From the NCBI GenBank assembly GCA_030037875.1, contig JASHPV010000168.1:1-6069 (forward strand): a DNA stretch of 6,069 nucleotides, given 5' to 3'. The translations under genes and the position numbers were made by a program. Origin of the DNA: Thermoplasmata archaeon (GTDB lineage: Archaea; Thermoplasmatota; Thermoplasmata; Lutacidiplasmatales; UBA184). Below are positions 1-5,647 of this stretch, piece after piece. The notes under the pieces were generated by a model. That model saw only the letters and a list, made by a program, of their open reading frames with translations, was not told where the DNA came from and ran no database searches. The first letter of the stretch is position 1. Each line of letters opens with the position of its first letter.

Positions 1-569
1 CGGTCGACCACTGGAAGGTCGTGCCCGACATCCTCACGACGGCGAAGGGGATCACGGGAGCGTACGTTCCCCTGGGGCTCACCGCCACGACCGCCGCGGT
101 GCACGACGCGTTCCGGGACCGTTACTTCCCCCACGGCCACACCTATGAGGCTCACCCGCTCACTCTGGGCCCCGCGGTCGTGGCCATCGAGGAGTACCGA
201 CGATTGGGACTACTGGAAAAATCCCGTCGAGATGGTGAGCACCTGCTGCGCCGGCTTCGGGAGATCCAGGAACGTCACCCCTCGGTCGGGGAAGTCCGGG
301 GGCTGGGACTCTTCGCGGCCGTGGACCTGGTCCGGGACCGGAAGACGCGCGCCCCGTTCAACACGGAGGAGGACAAACTCGCGGGCAAACCTCTGGTGGC
401 CGACCAGGTAGCCGCCGCGATGCTGAAAGAGGGGGTCTACTGCGTGAGTTGGGTCTCGCACCTCGTGATCGCCCCTCCGATGATCGTCACCCGGGAAGAG
501 CTCGACCGCGGACTCGACGTGCTGGACCGGGCGCTCACGGTGGCGGACCAGCATGCGTCCCACGGCTGA
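1..569 (+). CDS. Class III PLP-dependent aminotransferase, C-terminal part (omega-amino acid:pyruvate type)
   Basis: The gene is cut by the left edge; 188 residues are readable from base 3 (frame VDHWKVVPDI...) to the TGA at 567-569. The segment carries the PLP Schiff-base lysine in TTAKGITG (Lys codon at 45-47), then the YVPLG and HGHTYEAHPL blocks typical of fold-type I, class III aminotransferases, followed by the small C-terminal domain (GEVRGLGLFAAVDLV, later VIAPPMIVTREELDRGLDVL). The family is usually about 430-460 residues, so the N-terminal half with most of the cofactor pocket is missing. Such enzymes move an omega- or beta-amino group to pyruvate or 2-oxoglutarate in the cytoplasm. 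The nearby semialdehyde dehydrogenase suggests beta-alanine or 3-aminoisobutyrate as amino donor; taurine or GABA cannot be excluded. Its end overlaps the transporter gene by 17 bases, suggesting one transcript. The class is certain; the substrate is inferred. Confidence 0.9.
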   Translation, partial: VDHWKVVPDILTTAKGITGAYVPLGLTATTAAVHDAFRDRYFPHGHTYEAHPLTLGPAVVAIEEYRRLGLLEKSRRDGEHLLRRLREIQERHPSVGEVRGLGLFAAVDLVRDRKTRAPFNTEEDKLAGKPLVADQVAAAMLKEGVYCVSWVSHLVIAPPMIVTREELDRGLDVLDRALTVADQHASHG

Positions 570-1821
570 GGTGGCGCCACCGCGGCGGATGGGCGCTCCG
601 AGCGATACTCGGCCGTTCTCCTTCGTTCGACTCTTCGGAGGGACGTGGCTCAGCTACTCGACCTATGCGGTGCTCCTGGCCGTTCTCCCTCTCGCCGAGC
701 TGGCCGAAGGCGGCGGCCCCCTTCTGGCCACATTGGTCATCGGAGCGCCGCTTCTGGCCCAGACCCTTGCGTCGTGGGGCTGGGGATGGCTCGCCGACCG
801 GACCGGGGCCCGGCGCCGGCCGCTGGTTCTTGCCATGGCCGTGCAAGCCCCGATGTTCCTCGCCTTCCCCGTGCTGGACGCGCCCGAACTGTTTCTCGTC
901 CGGCTGGCCCAAAGCGCCCTGTTCGGGTCGGTCGTGCTCGCGACGACCCAGGCCACCGAAGATCCCGCGGTCTCCTCGGCGTTCCGGCTCGGTCGGCTTC
1001 AGTTGGCCACGAGCGGCGGGATGCTCACGGGGATCGTGGTCGCGCTCCCCTTGTTGATTGGGGCGCGGTTCCGGCTCGATTCGATGGAAGGTTGGGAACT
1101 CTCCGGGCTGCTGGCGACCGTTACGGCGCTGTCCGCCCTAGTCTTCGCGCTTGCGGGAGAACTCCACCGGCCGCCGCCCCCTCCCCGGCGTGCCTCGTTT
1201 GGCATCGCCTCGCACCCGGGACTCTTCCGACTCGCCGTGGCGACGGCGGCGGTCTCGACCGTCCGCTACATTCCGGTGACCGCGATACCGGTCTATCTGG
1301 CGGAACGGCTCGGCGCCGGCGGTTTCTTCGGAATCCCGATGAATCCCACGGCCCAGCTCGCGGTCTGGTTGGGGATTTCTTCAGCCCTCAACATTGGCGC
1401 CGCCCCACTGTCGGGCCGGCTGGCCCACGGTACAAGCACTCGACGATACGGCATGTTCGGCTTCTCTCTGCTGTACGCGGGCCTGTGGACCGCGTTGTTC
1501 CTCTTCCCCAGCTACTCGGTGACGTTCGCCGTCTGGATACTACCGGTAAGTGTCTTTCTCGTGGTCGCCACCGTTCGCGAGGCCGCCGCCTTGAGCCAGC
1601 CCGACCAACGGGGCCGGGCCATCGGCCTCGTCACGGCAGCGTTCAACCTGGGGGGTCTTCTGGGGGGAGCCATCGCGGGCAGCCTCCTGGCTCGTGGGGT
1701 TAGCGCGCCCGACGTCTTCGAAGTCGCTGCGGTCGGAGGGTTGATCGCAGCGGCCCTTTTCCTTCCGAGGCTCCTCCGCCTCCCTCCGCCCATCGAGACG
1801 GCTAGAACCACCGGGTCGTAA
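553..1821 (+). CDS. Major facilitator superfamily (MFS) transporter
   Basis: This 422-residue, strongly hydrophobic protein has multiple predicted membrane segments arranged in two halves, the usual MFS size and layout. After a polar N-terminus (about 1-24), the first segments run at roughly 27-50 and 57-77. They are followed by the cytoplasmic MFS motif A, GWLADRTGARRRP (residues 78-90). A degenerate copy, SGRLAHGTSTRRYG (287-300), marks the second half. The central loop (about 202-225) contains a poly-proline run, HRPPPPPRR. Glycine-rich helices near the C-terminus (GLLGGAIAGSLL) also fit. The ATG at 553 lies inside the end of the upstream aminotransferase gene, so coupled translation is likely; the in-frame ATG at 589 is an alternative start. 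Context suggests uptake or export of an amino acid or its degradation product, but the sequence does not reveal the substrate. Its stop overlaps the end of the convergent dehydrogenase gene. Confidence 0.88.
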   Translation: MRPTAEVAPPRRMGAPSDTRPFSFVRLFGGTWLSYSTYAVLLAVLPLAELAEGGGPLLATLVIGAPLLAQTLASWGWGWLADRTGARRRPLVLAMAVQAPMFLAFPVLDAPELFLVRLAQSALFGSVVLATTQATEDPAVSSAFRLGRLQLATSGGMLTGIVVALPLLIGARFRLDSMEGWELSGLLATVTALSALVFALAGELHRPPPPPRRASFGIASHPGLFRLAVATAAVSTVRYIPVTAIPVYLAERLGAGGFFGIPMNPTAQLAVWLGISSALNIGAAPLSGRLAHGTSTRRYGMFGFSLLYAGLWTALFLFPSYSVTFAVWILPVSVFLVVATVREAAALSQPDQRGRAIGLVTAAFNLGGLLGGAIAGSLLARGVSAPDVFEVAAVGGLIAAALFLPRLLRLPPPIETARTTGS

Positions 1822-3250
1822 CGACCTTCTTCCGAGTGTAGAACTCGATCGCATCGCGGCCGGTGGCGTGAAGGTCCCCGAAGAACGACCCCTTCCACCC
1901 GGCGAACGGGAAGTAGGCGGCCGGTGCGGGGACCCCGATGTTCACGCCCAGCATCCCGGCCTCGATTCGGTACCGGAACTCACGCGCGGCTTTTCCGTCG
2001 CGCGTGAAGATGGCCGCCGCGTTCCCGAAGCGGGACCGGTTTGCCACCCCGATCGCCTCGTCGAGGGAGGCGGCGCGGATGACCGAAAGCACCGGCCCGA
2101 AGATCTCTTCCTGGGCGATCGTCATCTCCGGCCGAACCCGGTCGAACAGGACCGGCGGAACGTAGTATCCGTCGGACCGGTCCGGGGTGCTTCCCCGGGC
2201 CACGACCTTGGCGCCCTCCCGCTCCCCCGTTCGAACCCATTCGAGCACCTGCTGACGGTGCTCGGCCCGGATCACCGGCCCGACCGCGGTCTCGGGGGCC
2301 CAACCTTCTCCGACCTTGAGCCTCTTGACCTCGGCCGCCAGGGCCGCCACCAAGGAATCGCCCACGGGCTCCACAGCGACGATGACGCTGCCCGCGAGAC
2401 ATCGCTCGCCGGCCTGGCCAAAAGCGCTCGAGAGGATTGCGGGGACGCTCTTCGACAGGTCTGCGTCCGGCATGACGATGATGTAGTTCTTTGCGCCCGC
2501 GAGCGCCTGCACGCGCTTGCCGCTCGCGGCCGCCGTGGTATAGATATGGCGGGCCGTAGGCGCAGAGCCCACGGACGAGATCGCAGAGACCCCGGGATGG
2601 ACGAGCAACGCGTCCACCGCTTCTCGACCGCCGTGGACGAGGTTGAACACTCCCGGCGGGAAGCCGGCCTCGCCGATCAATCGCGCGAGCCGGACAGCTG
2701 ACAGCGGCACGCGCTCCGACGGCTTGAGGATGAACGAATTCCCACAGACCATCGCGAGCGGGGCCATCCAGAGGGGGATCATCACCGGGAAATTGAACGG
2801 GGTGATTCCGGCTACCACGCCGAGGGGTTGCCGGACCAGCTCCGTGTCGATGCCGCGGGCGACGTCCTCTAGAACGAATCCCTGCATAGTTGTCGGAGCG
2901 CTCGCGGCGAACTCCGTGGCTTCGATTCCTCGTCGGATCGACCCCTGAGCCTCTTCGAGTGTCTTGCCGTTCTCCTGTACGACCGTGCGGGCCAGCTCGT
3001 CGAGGTGGTCTTCCAACAGCGACCGCAGCTTGAGTACGCGGTGCGCGCGATCCGGGACCGGAGTCTCCCGCCACGCCGGGAACGCCTTTTGGGCCGCTCG
3101 GACCGCCTCGTCCACGTCGGCCGACGTCGAGAGCGGCACGCGAGCCAGGAGGCTCCCGGTCGAGGGATCCGGAACGTCCAGCACTTCCGTCGCGGAAGAG
3201 CGGACCCAGCCGCCGGCGACGAAGTTCTCGAGTACCCGCGCTTCGGCCAC
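1802..3250 (-). CDS. mmsA: CoA-acylating (methyl)malonate-semialdehyde dehydrogenase
   Basis: The 482-residue product has the usual MMSDH length. Enzymes of this family oxidise malonate or methylmalonate semialdehyde with NAD+ and CoA, giving acetyl-CoA or propionyl-CoA and CO2. Seen in the sequence: PFNFPVMIP with the conserved Asn154; GAKNYIIVMPDAD at about 252-264, where this subfamily lacks the usual ALDH general-base Glu; the catalytic Cys284 in GQAGERCLA; EEIFGPV at 381-387; and the subfamily signature FFGDLHATGRD (457-466) near the C-terminus. Arg107 (RGIE) and Arg283, just before the catalytic Cys, match the two arginines linked to recognition of the substrate carboxylate in this family. 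One small oddity is the NAD-site loop, GSAPTA, where GSTxxG is usual. The GTG start at 3250 was chosen because a GGAGGG ribosome site lies 6 bases upstream and the protein then begins where family members do. An open frame continues to 3553, but that extension is not family-like. Confidence 0.93.
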   Translation of the reverse strand: MAEARVLENFVAGGWVRSSATEVLDVPDPSTGSLLARVPLSTSADVDEAVRAAQKAFPAWRETPVPDRAHRVLKLRSLLEDHLDELARTVVQENGKTLEEAQGSIRRGIEATEFAASAPTTMQGFVLEDVARGIDTELVRQPLGVVAGITPFNFPVMIPLWMAPLAMVCGNSFILKPSERVPLSAVRLARLIGEAGFPPGVFNLVHGGREAVDALLVHPGVSAISSVGSAPTARHIYTTAAASGKRVQALAGAKNYIIVMPDADLSKSVPAILSSAFGQAGERCLAGSVIVAVEPVGDSLVAALAAEVKRLKVGEGWAPETAVGPVIRAEHRQQVLEWVRTGEREGAKVVARGSTPDRSDGYYVPPVLFDRVRPEMTIAQEEIFGPVLSVIRAASLDEAIGVANRSRFGNAAAIFTRDGKAAREFRYRIEAGMLGVNIGVPAPAAYFPFAGWKGSFFGDLHATGRDAIEFYTRKKVVTTRWF

Positions 3251-3256
3251 CGCGTT

Positions 3257-3262
3257 CCCTCC
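3257..3262 (-). promoter_or_regulatory. Shine-Dalgarno site deciding the dehydrogenase start
   Basis: On the minus strand GGAGGG stands 6 bases before the GTG at 3250. This selects that GTG over the upstream in-frame start at 3553, which would add 101 residues of non-family sequence. Confidence 0.75.
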
Positions 3263-3281
3263 GCGAGGACCAGCCGGCCGG

Positions 3282-3290
3282 GAATATAGA
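3282..3290 (-). promoter_or_regulatory. TATA-like box for the dehydrogenase gene
   Basis: TCTATATTC reads on the minus strand and is the most AT-rich spot of an otherwise GC-rich spacer. It is centred about 36 bases upstream of the GTG start. With the archaeal TATA-to-start distance of about 26 bases, transcription would begin near 3260, giving a very short leader around the ribosome site. No clear BRE is visible. This is assigned by position and composition only. Confidence 0.4.
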
Positions 3291-3354
3291 GGGTGGGGGA
3301 GGAGACTGTCTTGGGCCAGCCGGCGAACTGCCCTCGGGGATCTCTCGAGGGAGG

Positions 3355-3364
3355 CTATTTGTAA
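3355..3364 (+). promoter_or_regulatory. TATA-like box for the second aminotransferase
   Basis: CTATTTGTAA is a rare AT-rich patch upstream of the plus-strand aminotransferase. Transcription would start near 3385, leaving a leader of about 60 bases that includes the ribosome site at 3431. The match to a TATA box is loose. Confidence 0.3.
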
Positions 3365-3430
3365 GGAGCGAGGTTGCCCCGGATCACCGGTCGGGCGCTC
3401 CGGCGCTGATCGGTTGGGAAACGACTGAAG

Positions 3431-3435
3431 AGGAG
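3431..3435 (+). promoter_or_regulatory. Shine-Dalgarno site before a CTG start codon
   Basis: AGGAG, followed directly by AGGGT, ends 8 bases before the CTG at 3444. It is the only strong ribosome site in the spacer on this strand, and it points to CTG as the initiation codon, because no ATG, GTG or TTG lies in frame between the upstream stop (3426-3428) and 3603. Confidence 0.6.
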
Positions 3436-3443
3436 AGGGTACA

Positions 3444-4811
3444 CTGAATCCCCGGCTGAAGGAAGCGCTGACCGAGTTCGAACGACGGACTCCGAGGTCG
3501 GGGCAGATCTGGCAGAGAGCCAAGACCTGGACTCCGCTGGGCGTCCACAGCAACTACCGGTATCTCGAGCCGTACCCAATCTTTGCGAGTCGGGCCCGAG
3601 GGGTGAATCTCTGGGACGCCGACGGCAACGAGTACCTCGACTTCAACATGGGATTCGGCGCGCTGCAGAGCGGCCACGCCCATCCCAAGATCGTACAAGC
3701 ACAACGCGAGCAGCTCGATCACGGTACGGTGTATGGTTATGAGTGGGAGAAGGCGCCGGACGCGGCCGAACAGATCTGCCAACGCTACGACATGGCCCAG
3801 GTCCGGTTCAGTTCCACCGGACTCGAGGCGACCCACCATGCCTCCCGCATTGCGCGGGCCGTGACCGGCCGGAAATTCCTGCTGAAGTTCGAGGGCACGT
3901 ACCACGGCTCGCACGACACTCTCCTGGTGGGGGTGAAGCCTCGGACCGAGTTGGCGGGGCCGTCGAAGACGCCGAACTCGGTGCCCGCTTCTCAGGGGAT
4001 CCTGCCCGAGAGCGCGTCGCACACCCTCGTGGCCCCGTTCAACGACCTCGAAGCGACGCGGGCAATCGCGAAGGCCCATGGCAAGGAGCTAGCGGCGATC
4101 ATCACCGAGCCGATCCCGATGAACATGGGCTTCGTGATGCCGGAACCCGGTTTTCTGCCCGGGCTGAGAGAGCTCTGCGACGAGCTCGGAGCGTTGCTCA
4201 TCTTCGATGAGATCAAGACCGGAACGAAGTTCTATCGGGGCGCGACGGGACGTTTCCACGTTCGACCCGACATGATGACGCTCGGCAAGTCCATCGCGTG
4301 CGGCGTTCCCATCTCGGCCATCGCCGCGGTCCCGGGCGTCCTGGACAACGTGGGACCCCGGAAGATCTCCCACGCGGGGACCTACAATTCGAACCCGCTC
4401 GCCCTCACCACGTGTCTCGCCACGTTCAAAAACATCCTCACGGAGGAAAACCTGACCCGATCGGCGCGCCTCTGCGAAAGTCTGGCCAAGGGGTACACGG
4501 AGATCTTGCACGACCACGGAGTGACCGGTTCGGTCAGCGCGGACGGGGTCTCGGGTTCGGTCTACTTTTCCGACCACCCGGTGCGCGACTGGAGGACCTT
4601 CCTGACCGTCGACGGCGAGCGGTCGATGATCTACTTCTACTCCGCCCTGAACCGGGGCCTGATCCCCGGAGGGACCGGCCCGGACGAGCAATGGACGGTG
4701 TCCGTCGTGCATACCAAAGCGCACGTCGACCAGCACCTGGAGGTCCTGTCGAGCTTCGCGGACCAGCTCAAGGGTGCTCCGCAGGTCGGGGAAATGGACG
4801 AAGCGGTGTAA
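3444..4811 (+). CDS. Class III PLP-dependent aminotransferase, glutamate-1-semialdehyde aminomutase-like subgroup
   Basis: Read from CTG 3444 the protein has 455 residues. The first 53 residues (LNPRLKEALTEFERRTP..., then VHSNYRYLEPYPIF) resemble the N-terminus of beta-amino-acid and GSAM-like aminotransferases, and lead into VNLWDADGNEYLDFNMGFGA. Starting at the GTG at 3603 would lose this part. Other landmarks are FEGTYHGSHD (cofactor and substrate pocket), FDEI with the PLP-ring Asp255, and TLGKSIACG with the Schiff-base Lys282, then HAGTYNSNPLAL. The usual SGTEA phosphate-binding motif reads TGLEA (Leu for Thr). It is not an obvious heme-pathway GSAM, since no heme genes are nearby and several motifs differ. 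It differs clearly from the aminotransferase at the left edge. Lying divergent from the semialdehyde dehydrogenase, it may act on a beta-amino acid; this substrate is inferred. Class certain, start likely, substrate open. Confidence 0.88.
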   Translation: MNPRLKEALTEFERRTPRSGQIWQRAKTWTPLGVHSNYRYLEPYPIFASRARGVNLWDADGNEYLDFNMGFGALQSGHAHPKIVQAQREQLDHGTVYGYEWEKAPDAAEQICQRYDMAQVRFSSTGLEATHHASRIARAVTGRKFLLKFEGTYHGSHDTLLVGVKPRTELAGPSKTPNSVPASQGILPESASHTLVAPFNDLEATRAIAKAHGKELAAIITEPIPMNMGFVMPEPGFLPGLRELCDELGALLIFDEIKTGTKFYRGATGRFHVRPDMMTLGKSIACGVPISAIAAVPGVLDNVGPRKISHAGTYNSNPLALTTCLATFKNILTEENLTRSARLCESLAKGYTEILHDHGVTGSVSADGVSGSVYFSDHPVRDWRTFLTVDGERSMIYFYSALNRGLIPGGTGPDEQWTVSVVHTKAHVDQHLEVLSSFADQLKGAPQVGEMDEAV

Positions 4812-4813
4812 CG

Positions 4814-4828
4814 CTCGTCGAGAACGAG
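4814..4828. repeat. Small inverted repeat between convergent gene ends
   Basis: CTCGT-CGAGA-ACGAG forms a perfect 5-bp stem with a 5-base loop, just after the aminotransferase stop and just beyond the tRNA 3' end. No T-run follows on either strand, so it does not look like a classic archaeal terminator. It could help end formation or be chance. Confidence 0.3.
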
Positions 4829-4834
4829 GACCGA

Positions 4835-4909
4835 TGGGTCTGGCCAGATTTGAACTGGCGTCTCGGAGTCCCGAACCCCGAAGGATGGACCAAGCTACCC
4901 CACAGACCC
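4835..4909 (-). tRNA. tRNA-Pro (anticodon CGG)
   Basis: The minus strand folds into a full cloverleaf. The acceptor stem is GGGTCTG/CAGACCC (7 bp). The D arm is GGGT with loop AGCTTGGTCC and ATCC. The anticodon stem is CGGGG/CTCCG with loop TTCGGGA, giving anticodon CGG and G37, which is typical of tRNA-Pro. The variable loop is AGAC, and the T arm is GCCAG-TTCAAAT-CTGGC. The discriminator is A (4835). CCA is not encoded, so it must be added enzymatically. There is no intron. The gene lies 23 bases beyond the stop of the convergent aminotransferase and 95 bases downstream of the HIT gene on the same strand, with its own TATA-like box. Confidence 0.95.
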
Positions 4910-4940
4910 GTCGTCCGGCGCCAACCGGCCACCTCACTCC

Positions 4941-4951
4941 GTTATTAGAAA
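4941..4951 (-). promoter_or_regulatory. TATA-like box for tRNA-Pro
   Basis: TTTCTAATAAC on the minus strand lies about 32-42 bases upstream of the tRNA 5' end in GC-rich surroundings. This is the expected place for an archaeal tRNA promoter with a short 5' leader removed by RNase P. Confidence 0.5.
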
Positions 4952-5004
4952 CTGTGGGCAACCGGCCCGCGCTGAACGGGCGAAGCGGATGGCCCCGGGA
5001 CGCG

Positions 5005-5547
5005 CTAAGCGTTACGTCGCGTTCTCCGGTCGGCCTTGGAACTCGATGTCGCCTTCCGGACGGCTCCGCGGGAACCCCTCAGGGCGCGACTCAGCCGGCC
5101 CCGAACTCGAGCGTGCATCCGGGCAGGCAACGGAGGGAATTCACGGCTCACGAACGACGTTGCTCCACTGGGCAAGCGCGTTTCCATCACTTCCCCGCGA
5201 ATCATCCGGTCGTTGAGCGCATCCCCGACCCTATGGGGTGCGAGGTGCAGGTGGAGATGCGGGATTCCATCGCCGAACACGTAGACGTACACCAGCTCTG
5301 CGTCGGCGGCTTCCTTCAGCGCCCGAGTGACCCGGGCCAGGACAGGACCGAGGGTATCCGCTTCTGGCCCCGTCAAGTCCGTGATGTGCGGAACGTGGCG
5401 TTTCGGTTCGAGGAACGAAAAGCCCGCGATCTCTCCCTCGGTGGCCGTCGTGAGTCGCCAGAGAGAGTCCTCCCAGACCTGCACGCGGCCCAGCTCGGCG
5501 TCACCCGCGGGGCCTCGACACAGAATGCAATCAGAGACGGATGCCAT
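5005..5547 (-). CDS. HIT (histidine triad) family protein with basic C-terminal tail
   Basis: The 180-residue protein carries the histidine triad HLHLHLAPH (His97, His99, His101, then His105), the signature of HIT nucleotide hydrolases and transferases. These act on nucleoside phosphoramidates, dinucleoside polyphosphates or similar AMP-linked substrates in the cytoplasm. An N-terminal CILC pair (Cys7, Cys10) and His51/His54 in PKRHVPHITDL could form the zinc site found in some members. The core ends near residue 130. Residues 141-180 form an unusual tail with 12 Arg and 2 Lys in 40 residues, perhaps nucleic-acid binding or disordered. The ATG at 5547 has GAGG 6 bases upstream (5554-5557) and an in-frame stop directly before it (5548-5550). 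The exact HIT subclass cannot be set from sequence alone; the GalT-like or Hint-like branch is possible. It is divergent from the nreA-like gene. Confidence 0.88.
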   Translation of the reverse strand: MASVSDCILCRGPAGDAELGRVQVWEDSLWRLTTATEGEIAGFSFLEPKRHVPHITDLTGPEADTLGPVLARVTRALKEAADAELVYVYVFGDGIPHLHLHLAPHRVGDALNDRMIRGEVMETRLPSGATSFVSREFPPLPARMHARVRGRLSRALRGSRGAVRKATSSSKADRRTRRNA

Positions 5548-5570
5548 CTACATCCTCGCACCCGCTATGG

Positions 5571-5579
5571 AGATTAAAG
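5571..5579 (-). promoter_or_regulatory. TATA-like box for the HIT gene
   Basis: CTTTAATCT on the minus strand is centred about 28 bases upstream of the ATG at 5547. That spacing would put the transcript start at or very near the ATG, a leaderless or near-leaderless message. This conflicts with use of the GAGG at 5554-5557, so one of the two signals may not be real. Confidence 0.4.
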
Positions 5580-5617
5580 TCCGCTTAGAAGCGCCCGTTT
5601 CGCGACCTCTCCCTTGG

Positions 5618-5627
5618 CTCTAAGTAG
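5618..5627 (+). promoter_or_regulatory. TATA-like box for the nreA-like gene
   Basis: CTCTAAGTAG is centred about 26 bases upstream of the GTG at 5648, the spacing expected for a leaderless archaeal transcript. No ribosome site precedes that GTG, which agrees with leaderless initiation. Confidence 0.35.
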
Positions 5628-5647
5628 CCCCCGGCCGATGAAGCTCC

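Larger units (their letters stand above)
3251..3443. other. Divergent intergenic control region
   Basis: This 193-base spacer separates the minus-strand dehydrogenase from the plus-strand aminotransferase. It holds a TATA-like box for each direction (3282-3290 minus; 3355-3364 plus), a ribosome site at each end, and an inverted repeat CCCTCG-N9-CGAGGG at 3331-3351 lying between the two boxes. No convincing small gene or structured RNA was recognised. The arrangement would allow co-regulation of the two genes, but no regulator gene is visible in the window. Confidence 0.55.

Noticed and set aside
570..581. Perfect 12-base palindrome GGTGGCGCCACC at the aminotransferase/transporter junction
   Set aside because: It has no loop, lies in coding sequence, and one or more such palindromes are expected by chance in 6 kb of GC-rich DNA.
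3289..3320. G-rich stretch as a possible G-quadruplex
   Set aside because: There are too few runs of three or more G with suitable spacing for a confident four-run motif.
3251..3553. N-terminal extension of 101 residues on the dehydrogenase
   Set aside because: The extension is not ALDH-like, overlaps the aminotransferase start on the other strand, and a good GGAGGG site precedes the GTG at 3250.
3444..4811. Assignment as heme-pathway glutamate-1-semialdehyde aminomutase (hemL)
   Set aside because: There are no heme genes nearby, the SGTEA motif is altered, and the N-terminus looks more like beta-amino acid aminotransferases.
4089..4961. Long minus-strand open frame of 290 codons
   Set aside because: It lies antisense to the well-supported aminotransferase, runs through the tRNA, and its Arg/Gly/Asp-rich product resembles no family; it is a by-product of high GC.
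4774..5577. Plus-strand open frame of 267 codons
   Set aside because: It crosses the tRNA-Pro gene and is antisense to the HIT gene, which has clear family motifs.
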